Made by a program: the position numbers and the translations under genes. DNA of 64,000 bases from Chitinophaga silvatica. GTDB taxonomy: Bacteria; Bacteroidota; Bacteroidia; Chitinophagales; Chitinophagaceae. Below are positions 1 to 7,427 of this stretch, piece by piece. The DNA lies in NCBI RefSeq assembly GCF_003419895.1, contig NZ_QPMM01000006.1:434001-498000 (forward strand). The letters are read 5' to 3'. The notes below the pieces were generated by a model. The model ran no database searches, was not told where the DNA came from, and saw nothing but the letters and a program-made list of their open reading frames with translations. Position 1 is the first letter of the stretch; every line of letters starts with the position of its first letter.

Positions 1-1
1 G

Positions 2-220
2 GAGCATTTTGATATGACACGGCAAGCGGTTTCGAAGCATTTGAAAATATTGACTGAATGCGAATTAGTGAAGCAGGAGCATCAGGGCCGGGAAATTTAC
101 TATTTACTTGAAATAGAGAAAATGAAGGAAATAGATAAATGGTTAGAACAGTTCAGAAAGATTTGGGAAACACGCTTCGAGCAGCTCGATGCACTTTTAG
201 CCACTATTAAAAAGAAATAA
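2..220 (+). CDS. ArsR-family HTH transcriptional regulator (5' end cut by window edge)
   Basis: The reading frame is open to the window's left edge, so only the C-terminal part is visible; an internal ATG at 14 is probably not the true start. The visible part begins inside the recognition helix (TRQAVSKHLKILTECELV), followed by a beta-wing (HQGREIYYLLE) and a C-terminal helix, as in small ArsR-type winged-helix repressors. It ends 2 bp before the first of two SRPBCC genes. ArsR plus SRPBCC/AHSA1 genes is a frequent bacterial operon in which the regulator controls its neighbours. The ligand cannot be inferred, and no metal-binding cysteine motif is visible in this fragment. Confidence 0.85.
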   Translation, partial: EHFDMTRQAVSKHLKILTECELVKQEHQGREIYYLLEIEKMKEIDKWLEQFRKIWETRFEQLDALLATIKKK

Positions 221-222
221 TA

Positions 223-732
223 ATGAAACACAATCTGCAATTCGATTTTGTAGCAGACAAGCAAAAGAATACGCTTACCATCAGAAGAGAGTTTTTGGCT
301 GACCGTGAATTGGTTTGGGATTGCTATACCAAAAGCGAGCTTCTTGATCAATGGTTTGCACCAGCTCCATTAACAACAAAGACTAAGTCGATGGACTTCC
401 GCGAAGGTGGTCATTGGCATTATGCAATGGTGGAGCCTAACGGTACCGAATATTGGGGATTGACAGATTATTTGAAAATTAAACCAGTTGATTACTACAC
501 TGCATTAGATGCTTTCAGTAATGAAGCTGGTGAAATCAATACGGCACTTCCTCGTGCAGAATGGCTGGTAACGTTTACAGACAAAGGTGAAAATGCTTTG
601 GTGGAAACCATTGTTACCTACAAATCTCTTTCCGATCTGGAGCAGGTTATTCAAATGGGTATGGAACAGGGAATGATTGCAACATTAGAAAAACTCGATA
701 ACCTGTTAGAAAAACTAACTGGTAGAAAATAA
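223..732 (+). CDS. SRPBCC domain protein, AHSA1 (Aha1-like) family
   Basis: 169-aa soluble protein. Residues about 18-160 match the START/SRPBCC fold of the AHSA1 family: an opening strand with the typical REFLADRELVWDCYTKSE pattern, then LLDQWFAPAP, a Gly/Trp-rich strand (FREGGHWHYAMVEPNG), and a closing amphipathic helix (GMIATLEKLDNLLEKL). These domains bind hydrophobic ligands in a cavity; most bacterial members have no known substrate. The ATG lies 2 bp after the stop of the ArsR gene, so the two are co-transcribed and probably co-regulated. No signal peptide is seen, so it is cytoplasmic. Confidence 0.85.
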   Translation: MKHNLQFDFVADKQKNTLTIRREFLADRELVWDCYTKSELLDQWFAPAPLTTKTKSMDFREGGHWHYAMVEPNGTEYWGLTDYLKIKPVDYYTALDAFSNEAGEINTALPRAEWLVTFTDKGENALVETIVTYKSLSDLEQVIQMGMEQGMIATLEKLDNLLEKLTGRK

Positions 733-751
733 ACCATAAAAATTATCAACT

Positions 752-1162
752 ATGAATAAAGTAATTGTTAATGCTACTATTAATGCAGATGTTAAGAAAG
801 TCTGGAACTATTATACACAGCCAGAACACATAACGGAGTGGAACTTTGCCGATCCTTCCTGGCAGTGTCCTTCAGCTTCCAATGATATGAAAGTAGGCGG
901 AAAATATTCGGCCAGAATGGAAGCAAAAGATGGGAGCTTTGGTTTTGATTTCGAAGCTACTTATAATGAGGTTGTTGATGGTGAATCATTCACCTATACA
1001 ATGCCAAATGGCCGTGAAGTAACAGTTGATTTCAAACCTGCTGGTCAGCAAACTGAAGTTATTGTAAAATTTGATCCTGAAACTGAGAACCCTATTGAAA
1101 TGCAAAAAGGTGGCTGGCAGGCAATTCTTAATAATTTCAAAAAATATGCAGAAACAAACTAA
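752..1162 (+). CDS. SRPBCC domain protein, AHSA1-like (second copy)
   Basis: 136-aa soluble protein with the same fold as its neighbour: an opening strand and helix (ATINADVKKVWNYYTQPEHI), a WNFADPSW segment, the GGKYSARMEAKDGS strand pair and a C-terminal helix (GGWQAILNNFKKYAE). It begins 19 bp after the previous gene and is followed by a terminator-like hairpin, so it closes the ArsR-SRPBCC-SRPBCC operon. The two SRPBCC proteins are clearly different in sequence, which suggests an old duplication or independent recruitment rather than a recent copy. The ligand is unknown. Confidence 0.85.
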   Translation: MNKVIVNATINADVKKVWNYYTQPEHITEWNFADPSWQCPSASNDMKVGGKYSARMEAKDGSFGFDFEATYNEVVDGESFTYTMPNGREVTVDFKPAGQQTEVIVKFDPETENPIEMQKGGWQAILNNFKKYAETN

Positions 1163-1191
1163 TTAAGGATGTTTTATTTTGATAATTAGAG

Positions 1192-1225
1192 AAGGTATGT
1201 AGATGTCTACTTACCTTTTTTATTT
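1192..1225 (+). terminator. Rho-independent terminator of the ArsR-SRPBCC operon
   Basis: The inverted repeat 1192-1203 / 1206-1217 (AAGGTATGTAGA against TCTACTTACCTT, one T-T mismatch) is followed by a run of T (TTTTATTTT). It sits 30 bp after the stop of the second SRPBCC gene. Confidence 0.7.
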
Positions 1226-1272
1226 TGATCTACTTTCCATAAACTTACTACTGAAAATGTCAAATTGAATTA

Positions 1273-2520
1273 TTATAACAAATTTTTTAAAGCTTGAATT
1301 TCTTTATCAATAGCTTTTATTTCGGCCGGAGACTGTGTAAGGGATTTCGCTTTTTGGTAGTGTGAAATGGCTAACTGTACATGATTTTCGCTATAGAGAT
1401 AACCCAGTAGTGAATGGTAGTAATAGTTATCTGAAAGATTGAGCTTCAATGCTTCCTGAATGGAAGTTTCAGCACCATATACTTTTGCATAGGCAAAAGT
1501 TCTGTTTAATGCTGTAATAGGGGAATAATCAATTAGAAGTAATTCATTGTAAAGCGATAAAATATTTTCCCATTTATTTTTATTTCCGATTGTAGTATGC
1601 CAATAGGCAATTCCTGCTTCCAGATGGTATTTAGATAGCTCGTTGCCGGTACAGGCGTTTATAATAAAATGATGTCCTTGTGTAATTAATTCCTGGTTCC
1701 ATAATGAAGTATCCTGTTGGTCGAATAAGATCAATTCTCCATCGGCATTGAGACGTGCCTGTAATCTGGAACTCTGATAACAAAGTAGGGCAAGCAGTGC
1801 ATTGGTTGCCGGTGTATTGGTAATATTATTGGTAGTAAGAATTAAGGCCAGACGTATAGCTTCAGAGCATAAATCCTGGCGAATTACCTGATTTTCAGAG
1901 GTGGATAAATACCCTTCATTAAAAAGAAGATATATGGTTGTATGTACAGCTGCTAACCTTGAAATCAGTGCTTCTTTCTCCAGTGTTTTAATCTCAAAAT
2001 TGTCTTCTCTAAGTTGTTTCCTCGCCCTTTGTATTCTTTTTCTGATAGTTTCAGGGTTAGATAAAAAAGCATGTGCAATTTCTGTAATGCTAAATCCACA
2101 TAAGATTTGCAGAGCCAGCGCAATTTGAGAAGAAGGAGGATTAATGGGGGAGCAAACGGCAAAGATCATAGCAAGTACGCTATCGTTGATATTTTCTGGG
2201 CTGAATTCAACTTCGGGTAACTCCGATTGTGAAGCAGCTTGAAGCACAGGAGATACTTTATCATTAAAAATCTTTTCATGCTTTAGATAGTCTTTCAGTT
2301 TATTTTTAGCGACTGTATAAAGCCAGGCGGTTGGATTTTCGGGAATGCCCTTTTCTGCCCAGGAATTCATGGCAATTAAAAATGTTTCACTCACAATATC
2401 TTCTGCAATGGCAATGTGTTGCAGACCAAAATGACGGCCGATTACGGCCGTCATTTTAGTATATTCCAATCTAAACAGATTGGGTAAGAGCTGATGAAAT
2501 GAAGTATTTTGTTCCTCCAC
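1273..2520 (-). CDS. ECF42-type RNA polymerase sigma factor with long C-terminal extension
   Basis: 415 aa, about twice the length of a plain ECF sigma factor. Residues about 10-80 are sigma region 2 (EDIVSETFLIA, PTAWLYTVAKNKLKDYLK). Residues about 115-165 are region 4, with the HTH in FSITEIAHAFLSNPETIRKRIQRAR. The rest (about 170-415) is the all-helical DUF6596/TPR-like extension typical of the SigJ-like ECF42 group. No anti-sigma factor is nearby. ECF42 members are instead typically encoded beside a YCII/DGPF protein, as here: the partner ends 5 bp upstream on the same strand. A second pair of the same type lies at 21612-23179. The promoter target is not known. Confidence 0.9.
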   Translation of the reverse strand: MEEQNTSFHQLLPNLFRLEYTKMTAVIGRHFGLQHIAIAEDIVSETFLIAMNSWAEKGIPENPTAWLYTVAKNKLKDYLKHEKIFNDKVSPVLQAASQSELPEVEFSPENINDSVLAMIFAVCSPINPPSSQIALALQILCGFSITEIAHAFLSNPETIRKRIQRARKQLREDNFEIKTLEKEALISRLAAVHTTIYLLFNEGYLSTSENQVIRQDLCSEAIRLALILTTNNITNTPATNALLALLCYQSSRLQARLNADGELILFDQQDTSLWNQELITQGHHFIINACTGNELSKYHLEAGIAYWHTTIGNKNKWENILSLYNELLLIDYSPITALNRTFAYAKVYGAETSIQEALKLNLSDNYYYHSLLGYLYSENHVQLAISHYQKAKSLTQSPAEIKAIDKEIQALKNLL

Positions 2521-2525
2521 TTACA

Positions 2526-2870
2526 TTAGTTTTTTTCGTTAGGTTGAAGCACTGCTCTGATCTCCACATTACCACCATCCTTTAGAATTGGATTCTCCTG
2601 GGCAATTGCAATTGCCTCTTCAATTGTTTCAGTTTTTACAATCATGTATCCACTGATAAATTCTTTGATTTCAGTATATGGCCCGTCTGTTACCACATTA
2701 CCAGGCTTTACGGTTTTAGCCTGGGTAGCAGATAATCTGTTCCCTTTATCTGCTAATTTATTTTGAGCGGCTACGCTCGCCATCCAGTTCATTCTTTCCT
2801 GCATTTGTTCAGGAGATGGATTGGCATGTGGATTAGTGCTGTTTCTGAAGATTAATAAGAACTCTTTCAT
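2526..2870 (-). CDS. YCII-related (DGPF-domain) protein
   Basis: 114-aa soluble protein of the YCII/DGPF family. It has an N-terminal strand (EFLLIFRNS), a helix with MNWMASVAAQ, the signature VTDGPYTEIKEFISGY (DGPY variant of DGPF) and a final strand GGNVEIRAVL. It is first in a two-gene unit with the ECF42 sigma factor 5 bp downstream. The family pairs with ECF42 sigma factors across bacteria; its biochemical role is unclear, although YciI relatives have catalytic-looking His/Asp pairs. ATG start, with an upstream A/T-rich region compatible with a promoter. Confidence 0.9.
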   Translation of the reverse strand: MKEFLLIFRNSTNPHANPSPEQMQERMNWMASVAAQNKLADKGNRLSATQAKTVKPGNVVTDGPYTEIKEFISGYMIVKTETIEEAIAIAQENPILKDGGNVEIRAVLQPNEKN

Positions 2871-3188
2871 AGTCTTTCAAGTTTTTGTTTCATTGAAATG
2901 ACGACCGAGATATTCGATTTGGGACAATTTCCTTCAAATAATCTGAAATATTAACAAATCACCTGAGCTTATTATAGTAGTATGATATTATTTAATATAA
3001 AACTCAGTTAATTATCGTTAAAATTTATCTAGTCTTACTATCAATTGGTTGATAAAAGAACATATTAGTTTAAATTTGCAATAACTATGCGAAACTAATA
3101 CTTGTCACACATTAGAGGGTTTAATTGTCACACTGCGGTGTATCCTCTTTTTTTGCGATGCCAACTAAAAACCTAAAACCTACCAACG
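2871..3188. other. Divergent intergenic region with a promoter and leader for the glycosyltransferase
   Basis: 318 bp between divergent genes. It holds a good Bacteroidota promoter at 3049-3078 and then a 110-nt leader. The leader contains a short GC-rich hairpin (CACTGCGGTG, 3131-3140) nested in a weak 5-bp stem (AGAGG 3113-3117, CCTCT 3145-3149) followed by seven T residues, which could act as an attenuator. No ORF of note was seen. Confidence 0.5.
3049..3078 (+). promoter_or_regulatory. Bacteroidota-type promoter for the glycosyltransferase gene
   Basis: A -33 TTG (3049-3051), a 19-nt spacer and a -7 box TAAATTTG (3071-3078) match the Bacteroidota consensus TTG-N19-21-TAnnTTTG exactly. 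The start codon follows about 110 nt later. Confidence 0.65.
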
Positions 3189-4094
3189 ATGAAAGTAAGC
3201 GGGTTCACCTACATGCGTAATAGCTTTACATATGGCTATCCTGTAATACAATCCATTAAATCTGTGCTGCCACTTTGCGATGAGTTTATTGCTGTGATAG
3301 GCAAAAGCAATGATGGTACACGCGAAGCAATTGAGGCTATCGGTGATCCAAAGATCAAAATTATTGATACAGAATGGGATCCAAAGCTAACCCAGGGTGG
3401 AAAGATCTTTGCACAGCAGGCTAATATTGGTTTAAAAGCCATTACTGGCGATTGGGCTTTTCATATTCAGTCTGATGAAGTAATTCATGAAGATGATCTT
3501 CCTGAAATTAAACAGGCAATGATCGATAATTTTGAGAATAAAGATATCGATGGTTTCCTGTTCAGATACCTCCATTTTGTAGGTGATTATAAGCATATTG
3601 GTACCACTCGCAGATGGCATAGCAGGGAAATACGCATATTAAGGAACGATCCGGCGGCCTTTTCGTACCGCGACTCGCAAGGATTCAGAAAGTATACTTC
3701 AGAAGAAGCTTACCATAGTGGCACAGAGAAGGGTACTAAACTGAAGGTAAAACCTTTGAACGCACGTGTTTTCCATTATTCCTACTGCCGTAATCCATAT
3801 TTATTAGGTGGAAAAGTAAAGAAGTTTCATAGCTATTACAATCCTAATGAGGCGAGTGTAAATGATTATAAAGAGGAAATCTCTTTTGATTTCCATAGTG
3901 TAATTGATGTTTTGTCGCCCTACATCGGAACCCACCCGGCAACCATGAAAGAATTGATTGCTGCACAGGATTGGGTATTTAAGTATGATGCAACCAGAGG
4001 ATCATTTACACCCCGACATAGAATGTTGTATGAGATTGAAAAGATAACGGGTTGGAGAATCGGAGAATATAAAAACTATAAATTGGTGAAGTAA
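3189..4094 (+). CDS. Family 2-like glycosyltransferase
   Basis: 301 aa, no membrane segment. The N-terminal half looks like a GT-A fold. It has the opening strand FTYMRN, an acidic nucleotide-sugar-binding region (DEFIAVIGKSNDGTREA) and IQSDEVIHEDD, where SDE replaces the usual DxD at about residue 97. The C-terminal half has a His/Arg-rich stretch (TTRRWHSREIRILRN) and no obvious second domain. Relatives are soluble enzymes that transfer sugars to surface glycans or unknown acceptors. The gene stands alone between its own promoter and a hairpin terminator, with no polysaccharide cluster around it. The acceptor is unknown. Confidence 0.8.
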   Translation: MKVSGFTYMRNSFTYGYPVIQSIKSVLPLCDEFIAVIGKSNDGTREAIEAIGDPKIKIIDTEWDPKLTQGGKIFAQQANIGLKAITGDWAFHIQSDEVIHEDDLPEIKQAMIDNFENKDIDGFLFRYLHFVGDYKHIGTTRRWHSREIRILRNDPAAFSYRDSQGFRKYTSEEAYHSGTEKGTKLKVKPLNARVFHYSYCRNPYLLGGKVKKFHSYYNPNEASVNDYKEEISFDFHSVIDVLSPYIGTHPATMKELIAAQDWVFKYDATRGSFTPRHRMLYEIEKITGWRIGEYKNYKLVK

Positions 4095-4106
4095 GTATAA
4101 TAAAAA

Positions 4107-4140
4107 TAAAAAAGCAGGCTTATTGGTCTGCTTTTTTTAT
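4107..4140. terminator. Bidirectional terminator between glycosyltransferase and GNAT genes
   Basis: The stem AAAGCAG (4111-4117) / CTGCTTT (4128-4134) is flanked by A-rich sequence on the left and seven T residues on the right. It therefore works for both convergent genes, which end at 4094 (+) and 4145 (-). Confidence 0.75.
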
Positions 4141-4144
4141 TCAG

Positions 4145-4648
4145 TTATACCGTTAATTCGAAAAGACTGGAATGTCCGCCATAATGTGCCGGTAAGCTGG
4201 CATGGGCAGCAACAGGAACAACCCCCAGATAGTTAAACCCGCAGCTAACGTAGTAATTGTTCAGCCTATCATTGCCACTTGTAGTATCCATTCTGACAAG
4301 CGTTTTATTAAGACTTTTTGCATATTCGCGGGCCCAGGCAACAATGTTTTTCACATAGCCTTTACCGTGATAGTTGGCATGTACGGATATGCGATGAATG
4401 TAAATGGCATCAGGGGTATCTTTCTCTTGCCAGATCAAAGGATCATCGAATGTAATAGCGAAAATGCAAGCAATGGTATCATCTTCCACAATCTTCCAGG
4501 AACGTTTTTCAGCGATATCTGTTTCCAGTAGTTTTTTATCGAACCCTAACCATTGGCTACCTCCTACTTCTTTCTGATATTGAGTTCCGGCATTCAGGAT
4601 ATCAATAATTGCATCGATGTCGGAAGGCACTGTATTAATAATTTTCAT
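4145..4648 (-). CDS. GNAT-family N-acetyltransferase
   Basis: 167-aa cytoplasmic protein with the GNAT fold. The acetyl-CoA pyrophosphate-binding motif A is IHRISVHANYHGKGYVKNIVAWAREYAKS (residues about 86-114), with HGKGY replacing the usual RGxGxG/A. It is followed by DTTSGNDRLNNYYVSCGFNYLG, the motif B region with the conserved Asn and Tyr. Such enzymes transfer acetyl groups to amines of antibiotics, amino acids or proteins; the substrate is not apparent here. It is monocistronic and shares a terminator with the convergent glycosyltransferase gene. Confidence 0.85.
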   Translation of the reverse strand: MKIINTVPSDIDAIIDILNAGTQYQKEVGGSQWLGFDKKLLETDIAEKRSWKIVEDDTIACIFAITFDDPLIWQEKDTPDAIYIHRISVHANYHGKGYVKNIVAWAREYAKSLNKTLVRMDTTSGNDRLNNYYVSCGFNYLGVVPVAAHASLPAHYGGHSSLFELTV

Positions 4649-4768
4649 AGCCTAAATTTTTAAACAAAAATCTATGAAAGATTTAAAATAAAACAGATTC
4701 AGTTTTTTTATTTTTGACCATATCAGATTTTTAGAATTAAATAGATTGAAATAATTTTTTACAGATAC

Positions 4769-4800
4769 TTGTTTTTATGAAATAATATTTCCTACCTTTG
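4769..4800 (+). promoter_or_regulatory. Promoter of tRNA-Pro
   Basis: A -33 TTG at 4769-4771, a 21-nt spacer and the -7 box TACCTTTG at 4793-4800 form a consensus Bacteroidota promoter. The mature tRNA begins 20 nt downstream. Confidence 0.75.
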
Positions 4801-4819
4801 CATCCCACAAACAAGTCGA

Positions 4820-4893
4820 CGGGGCGTAGCGTAGCCCGGTATCGCGCCACATTTGGGATGTGGAGGCCGCAGGTTCGAATCCTGCCGCCCCGA
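4820..4893 (+). tRNA. tRNA-Pro (anticodon TGG)
   Basis: 74-nt cloverleaf. The acceptor stem is CGGGGCG (4820-4826) with CGCCCCG (4886-4892) and discriminator A at 4893. The anticodon arm is CCACA/TGTGG around the loop TTTGGGA, giving anticodon TGG (codons CCN). The T arm is GCAGG-TTCGAAT-CCTGC. The terminal CCA is not encoded. A consensus promoter lies upstream and a strong terminator 10 nt downstream. Confidence 0.97.
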
Positions 4894-4902
4894 CTGAAAA
4901 GT

Positions 4903-4945
4903 AAAAGCGCCTTCAAGTCTTTGGATTTGAAGGCGCTTTTTAGTT
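4903..4945 (+). terminator. Terminator of tRNA-Pro
   Basis: A perfect 14-bp stem (4903-4916 with 4927-4940, AAAAGCGCCTTCAA / TTGAAGGCGCTTTT) closes a 10-nt loop and runs into T residues. It lies just after the tRNA 3' end. Confidence 0.9.
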
Positions 4946-4976
4946 CGAAGATTTCAGATTGTTTATAGAATAAGTT

Positions 4977-5357
4977 TTAAATATAGTCACCATTCAAAAT
5001 TGCTGCAGCTTCAACGTTAACTTCTTCTTCAATTTCGTCTTTTGTTGGATGTTTTGCAATTCGTTCAATTTCTTTCAATAAAGTTTCGTCTTTAGTTTTC
5101 CTTGCAAGTGTTACTAATATCCATAACTTCCAAATACCATCGTTTGTTTTCAAAATCTCAACTATGTCAGGAACCAATTTATCTGAAAACGGCTCCAGAA
5201 CTTCTGCAATGTGTCTGGCTATTGGCCAATTGATATCTTGAAGCCATGTCAATAAGTCGGGAACAATAGGCTTTATTTCTTCAAATGAAAGTTTTTTAAG
5301 CTCTGCAATTACTTTCTGGTCGTCCTTATGTTTAGGGATCATTTCTTGGATGTCCAT
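4977..5357 (-). CDS. DUF5071 domain protein
   Basis: 126-aa acidic, all-helical soluble protein. It matches the DUF5071 pattern: MDIQEMIPKHKDDQKVI, then LSFEEIKPIVPDLLTWLQDINWPIARHIAEVL and the C-terminal EEEVNVEAAAIL. The helices resemble HEAT repeats, so a protein-binding role is possible, but no function is established for the family. It sits alone between tRNA-Pro and a degenerate tRNA 3' end at 5451-5480, so it may have arrived or been trapped during rearrangement at the tRNA locus. Convergent with the tRNA. Confidence 0.8.
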   Translation of the reverse strand: MDIQEMIPKHKDDQKVIAELKKLSFEEIKPIVPDLLTWLQDINWPIARHIAEVLEPFSDKLVPDIVEILKTNDGIWKLWILVTLARKTKDETLLKEIERIAKHPTKDEIEEEVNVEAAAILNGDYI

Positions 5358-5450
5358 TTTGATCTTAGTTTATATTAGGTAACAGGTTGGCTCACAAATT
5401 ACAATTTAGCCAAAATTCAAAACTCCTATTTTCATCAAATCTTCGACCAA

Positions 5451-5480
5451 AAGGTTCGAACTCGGTCCAGACACCCCGAC
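5451..5480 (+). pseudogene. Decayed tRNA 3' end (T-loop and acceptor remnant)
   Basis: The segment AGGTTCGAA ... CACCCCGACT copies the T-loop (GGTTCGAA) and the 3' acceptor plus trailer (CCCCGACT) of the intact tRNA-Pro 590 bp upstream. The T stem no longer pairs, and no 5' acceptor partner (CGGGGTG) exists upstream. Like the intact tRNA, it is followed by A-rich sequence and a strong terminator. It looks like the tail of a lost tandem tRNA gene or an attachment-site scar. Confidence 0.5.
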
Positions 5481-5481
5481 T

Positions 5482-5523
5482 AAAAAAAATAGCTTTTGGC
5501 TCCTGCCAAAAGCTATTTTTTTT
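5482..5523 (+). terminator. Strong terminator after the tRNA remnant
   Basis: A near-perfect hairpin (AAAATAGCTTTTGGC / GCCAAAAGCTATTTT) with A and T tails on both sides. No intact gene precedes it on the + strand, which supports the idea that it once ended a tRNA transcript. On the minus strand it could also serve the VOC gene ending at 5622. Confidence 0.8.
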
Positions 5524-5621
5524 ATACCTATTTGTCTTCTCTTAGGAAAATGGGTGGTCATCAGCAATCAGCTATTGGGCTCTCCCAATACTTATAGTTA
5601 CAATCCGCTGTAAGCTCTTCT

Positions 5622-6032
5622 CTAGATTTTTGTTTCAAATCTGTTCTTTGCTTCTTGCGTCATCGGAGTAAAGAAATTAACCAGATTACCATCGGGATCT
5701 CTGAATAATAGTGAACGATTGCCCCAGGGCATAGTGGTGGGTTTTTGTACAACTTCTTCACCAAGTATGTTGGTCAACTGCTGGTATTTGTTATCAACGT
5801 CATCAACCTGGAATTCAATTATAACCGACCTGTTGTTGGAGGCACTGGCAACATTATCTCCTCCAAAAAAAGCTAAAGTATGTGTACTTCCTATAGCCAG
5901 GGCCCCAAGTGATGTACGTAGTTCAGCAAAATTATCCGTATACCAAGTAAAAGGCATTCCAGTGACGTTCTCATAAAACCTAACGAGGCGTTTAATATCA
6001 GCAGTAATAATACGGATGGAGGATAAGTTCAT
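5622..6032 (-). CDS. VOC (glyoxalase/bleomycin-resistance) family protein
   Basis: 136-aa soluble protein with two beta-alpha-beta-beta-beta modules. Module one begins with LSSIRIITADIKRLVRFYENVTGMPFTWY; module two contains the IIEFQVDDVDNKYQQL segment and ends with the typical SLLFRDPDGNLVNFFTP. Members are metal-dependent isomerases, dioxygenases or drug-binding proteins. The DPDGN-x-V-x-F pattern is conserved, but the metal ligands cannot be assigned with certainty. Two tandem 30-bp repeats, each containing a palindrome, lie just upstream of the start (6045-6104), which suggests specific transcriptional control. Confidence 0.88.
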   Translation of the reverse strand: MNLSSIRIITADIKRLVRFYENVTGMPFTWYTDNFAELRTSLGALAIGSTHTLAFFGGDNVASASNNRSVIIEFQVDDVDNKYQQLTNILGEEVVQKPTTMPWGNRSLLFRDPDGNLVNFFTPMTQEAKNRFETKI

Positions 6033-6044
6033 ATTGTATTTTAT

Positions 6045-6104
6045 TTTGTTTAGAATAACATAAAGCTATTCTGCTTTGTTTAGAATAGCATAAAGGTATT
6101 CTGC
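6045..6104. repeat. Two tandem 30-bp repeats, each with a palindrome, upstream of the VOC gene
   Basis: Units 6045-6074 and 6075-6104 differ at only two positions. Each contains the inverted repeat AGAATA - 9 nt - TATTCT. Read on the minus strand, each also contains TA[GC]CTTTA, close to the -7 box TAnnTTTG. The repeats end 13 bp before the VOC start codon, so they could be tandem operators overlapping the promoter. Confidence 0.7.
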
Positions 6105-6543
6105 CCAGGTGACAGCCCTATGTCAGCAGTGTGCCGTAATATTTATATAATTACCAAATCTACCAGCAAATGCCGGGCCGTGGAGTCTTTATCCTGGATC
6201 TCAATAATATCAATTACAAGTGGTTTGTGCAAAGAAGATTGGAGCATAAAGAGGCATGAGAAATAAGGCTTTTTGAAAATGGCACCTAATTCTGACATAT
6301 TCTTCGTGCATAAATACCGTATTTATACTGTTTTTAAATTTAACTATTTTTTGACCTTTATAAACAGATTAAAGATTTGGGTCTTTATCCAAAATGGCAT
6401 TGATTATTGAAGATAAATATCTCTCATATTTCTAACTAATCCCTCAAAAAAATAGCATTTAGTTGCTGCTCTACTCTTACTAATTTCTGCAGGATTTACC
6501 CGCTATTTAATTTAATACATTTTTTAACCCCTCCATTTTAACT
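6105..6543. other. Intergenic region between VOC gene and hypothetical gene
   Basis: About 440 bp of AT-rich DNA without a convincing ORF, RNA gene or consensus TAnnTTTG promoter. Nothing further was recognised. Confidence 0.4.
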
Positions 6544-6876
6544 ATGACAAATAGCAAGCATTATACCCCAATGGCCCGCATCCACATTGAACGGCAGGGC
6601 AATTTTATTATTTCACTCGAGGCAAGACCTCTTAATTTTCACGCAAGAATTTCTGTATGGCCCGGTCGCCAGGAGATTCTTTTTGTAAAAGGTGAACGGT
6701 GGACGCAGACGGAAATAGAAAAGCAGTACTCAGTAGGAGCTACTAACCGTTTACAGATTACTAAAACAACTGGTACGGAACATCCTATTAACCTCCATCA
6801 GGTTGTTACGGAAGGTGATAAGGAACTATGGCAAACAACCACTGACATTAAACCAAATGGTGAGTTTAATTGGTGA
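6544..6876 (+). CDS. Hypothetical protein
   Basis: 110-aa soluble protein of unknown family. It is predicted to be mostly beta strands (ARIHIERQGNFIISLEA, RPLNFHARISVWPG, EILFVKGERW, NRLQITKTTG). There is no signal peptide, membrane helix or cysteine. The ATG follows an A/T- and C-rich stretch (TTTTTTAACCCCTCCATTTTAACT) and the codon use resembles that of neighbouring genes, so it is probably a real gene. It is monocistronic and no function can be proposed. Confidence 0.6.
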   Translation: MTNSKHYTPMARIHIERQGNFIISLEARPLNFHARISVWPGRQEILFVKGERWTQTEIEKQYSVGATNRLQITKTTGTEHPINLHQVVTEGDKELWQTTTDIKPNGEFNW

Positions 6877-6985
6877 GGAGAACGAAGCGAAGAGAAGGTA
6901 TCAGCTGAGGGAAGGGGTACTTTTTCTTCAGGGAGTGGTGTAGCATTTAACGGTTATTATTTTACTTGCTACTCTTTTTCTTTCG

Positions 6986-7020
6986 CAGCAGAAAGCCTGT
7001 TTATCTCAAGCTTTCTGCTG
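6986..7020. repeat. 11-bp perfect inverted repeat
   Basis: CAGCAGAAAGC (6986-6996) and GCTTTCTGCTG (7010-7020) surround a 13-nt spacer. Neither strand has a T run on the 3' side, so this is not a standard terminator. It lies between two small genes (+ ending 6876, - ending 7116). Confidence 0.6.
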
Positions 7021-7115
7021 TGAATGCTATTTTCAACAAAGGTATAAGGAATGATGCTAGTAGCTTTTATATTTCGATTGTCAATTGTGTATTAGTAAAA
7101 TAAATCTTGCACAAC

Positions 7116-7304
7116 TTAACAAGGTTGTAATCTTTTAATACTAAGTTGTTTCGCCCTTCCTATTATTAACCGGCACTGATATTTTCTGTTAAAACGAGTA
7201 GCTCCATTGTTGTATCGGCTCGCTCCGCGAAACCACCTTAAGTTAACCAGAAAGATATCACCATTATTTAGTTGTACTTCTATATTTTTATCGTTAATAT
7301 TCAT
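7116..7304 (-). CDS. Small hypothetical protein, possibly a degenerate DUF2442-like gene
   Basis: 62 aa. Residues about 7-25 (IEVQLNNGDIFLVNLRWF) resemble the strand-rich N-terminal half of DUF2442 proteins, and QLSIKRL near the end resembles their DLSVEGL terminus. The central family segment (PEQR, GGYGIHWP) is absent and replaced by a basic stretch. It may therefore be a divergent or decayed relative. DUF2442 proteins are often encoded beside DUF4160 toxins; no such partner is present. The start codon is ATG. Moderate doubt remains that it is expressed. Confidence 0.4.
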   Translation of the reverse strand: MNINDKNIEVQLNNGDIFLVNLRWFRGASRYNNGATRFNRKYQCRLIIGRAKQLSIKRLQPC

Positions 7305-7427
7305 ATTAGAAATATTGCTTCAGATAAATAGTAGGCGAAAACCTGCAACCATAATATGTACATATGGTAATTGAACTTAGGGATATATTGTAAAATAAGT
7401 AAAAAGAAATAATTCTTCCGCTAACCA

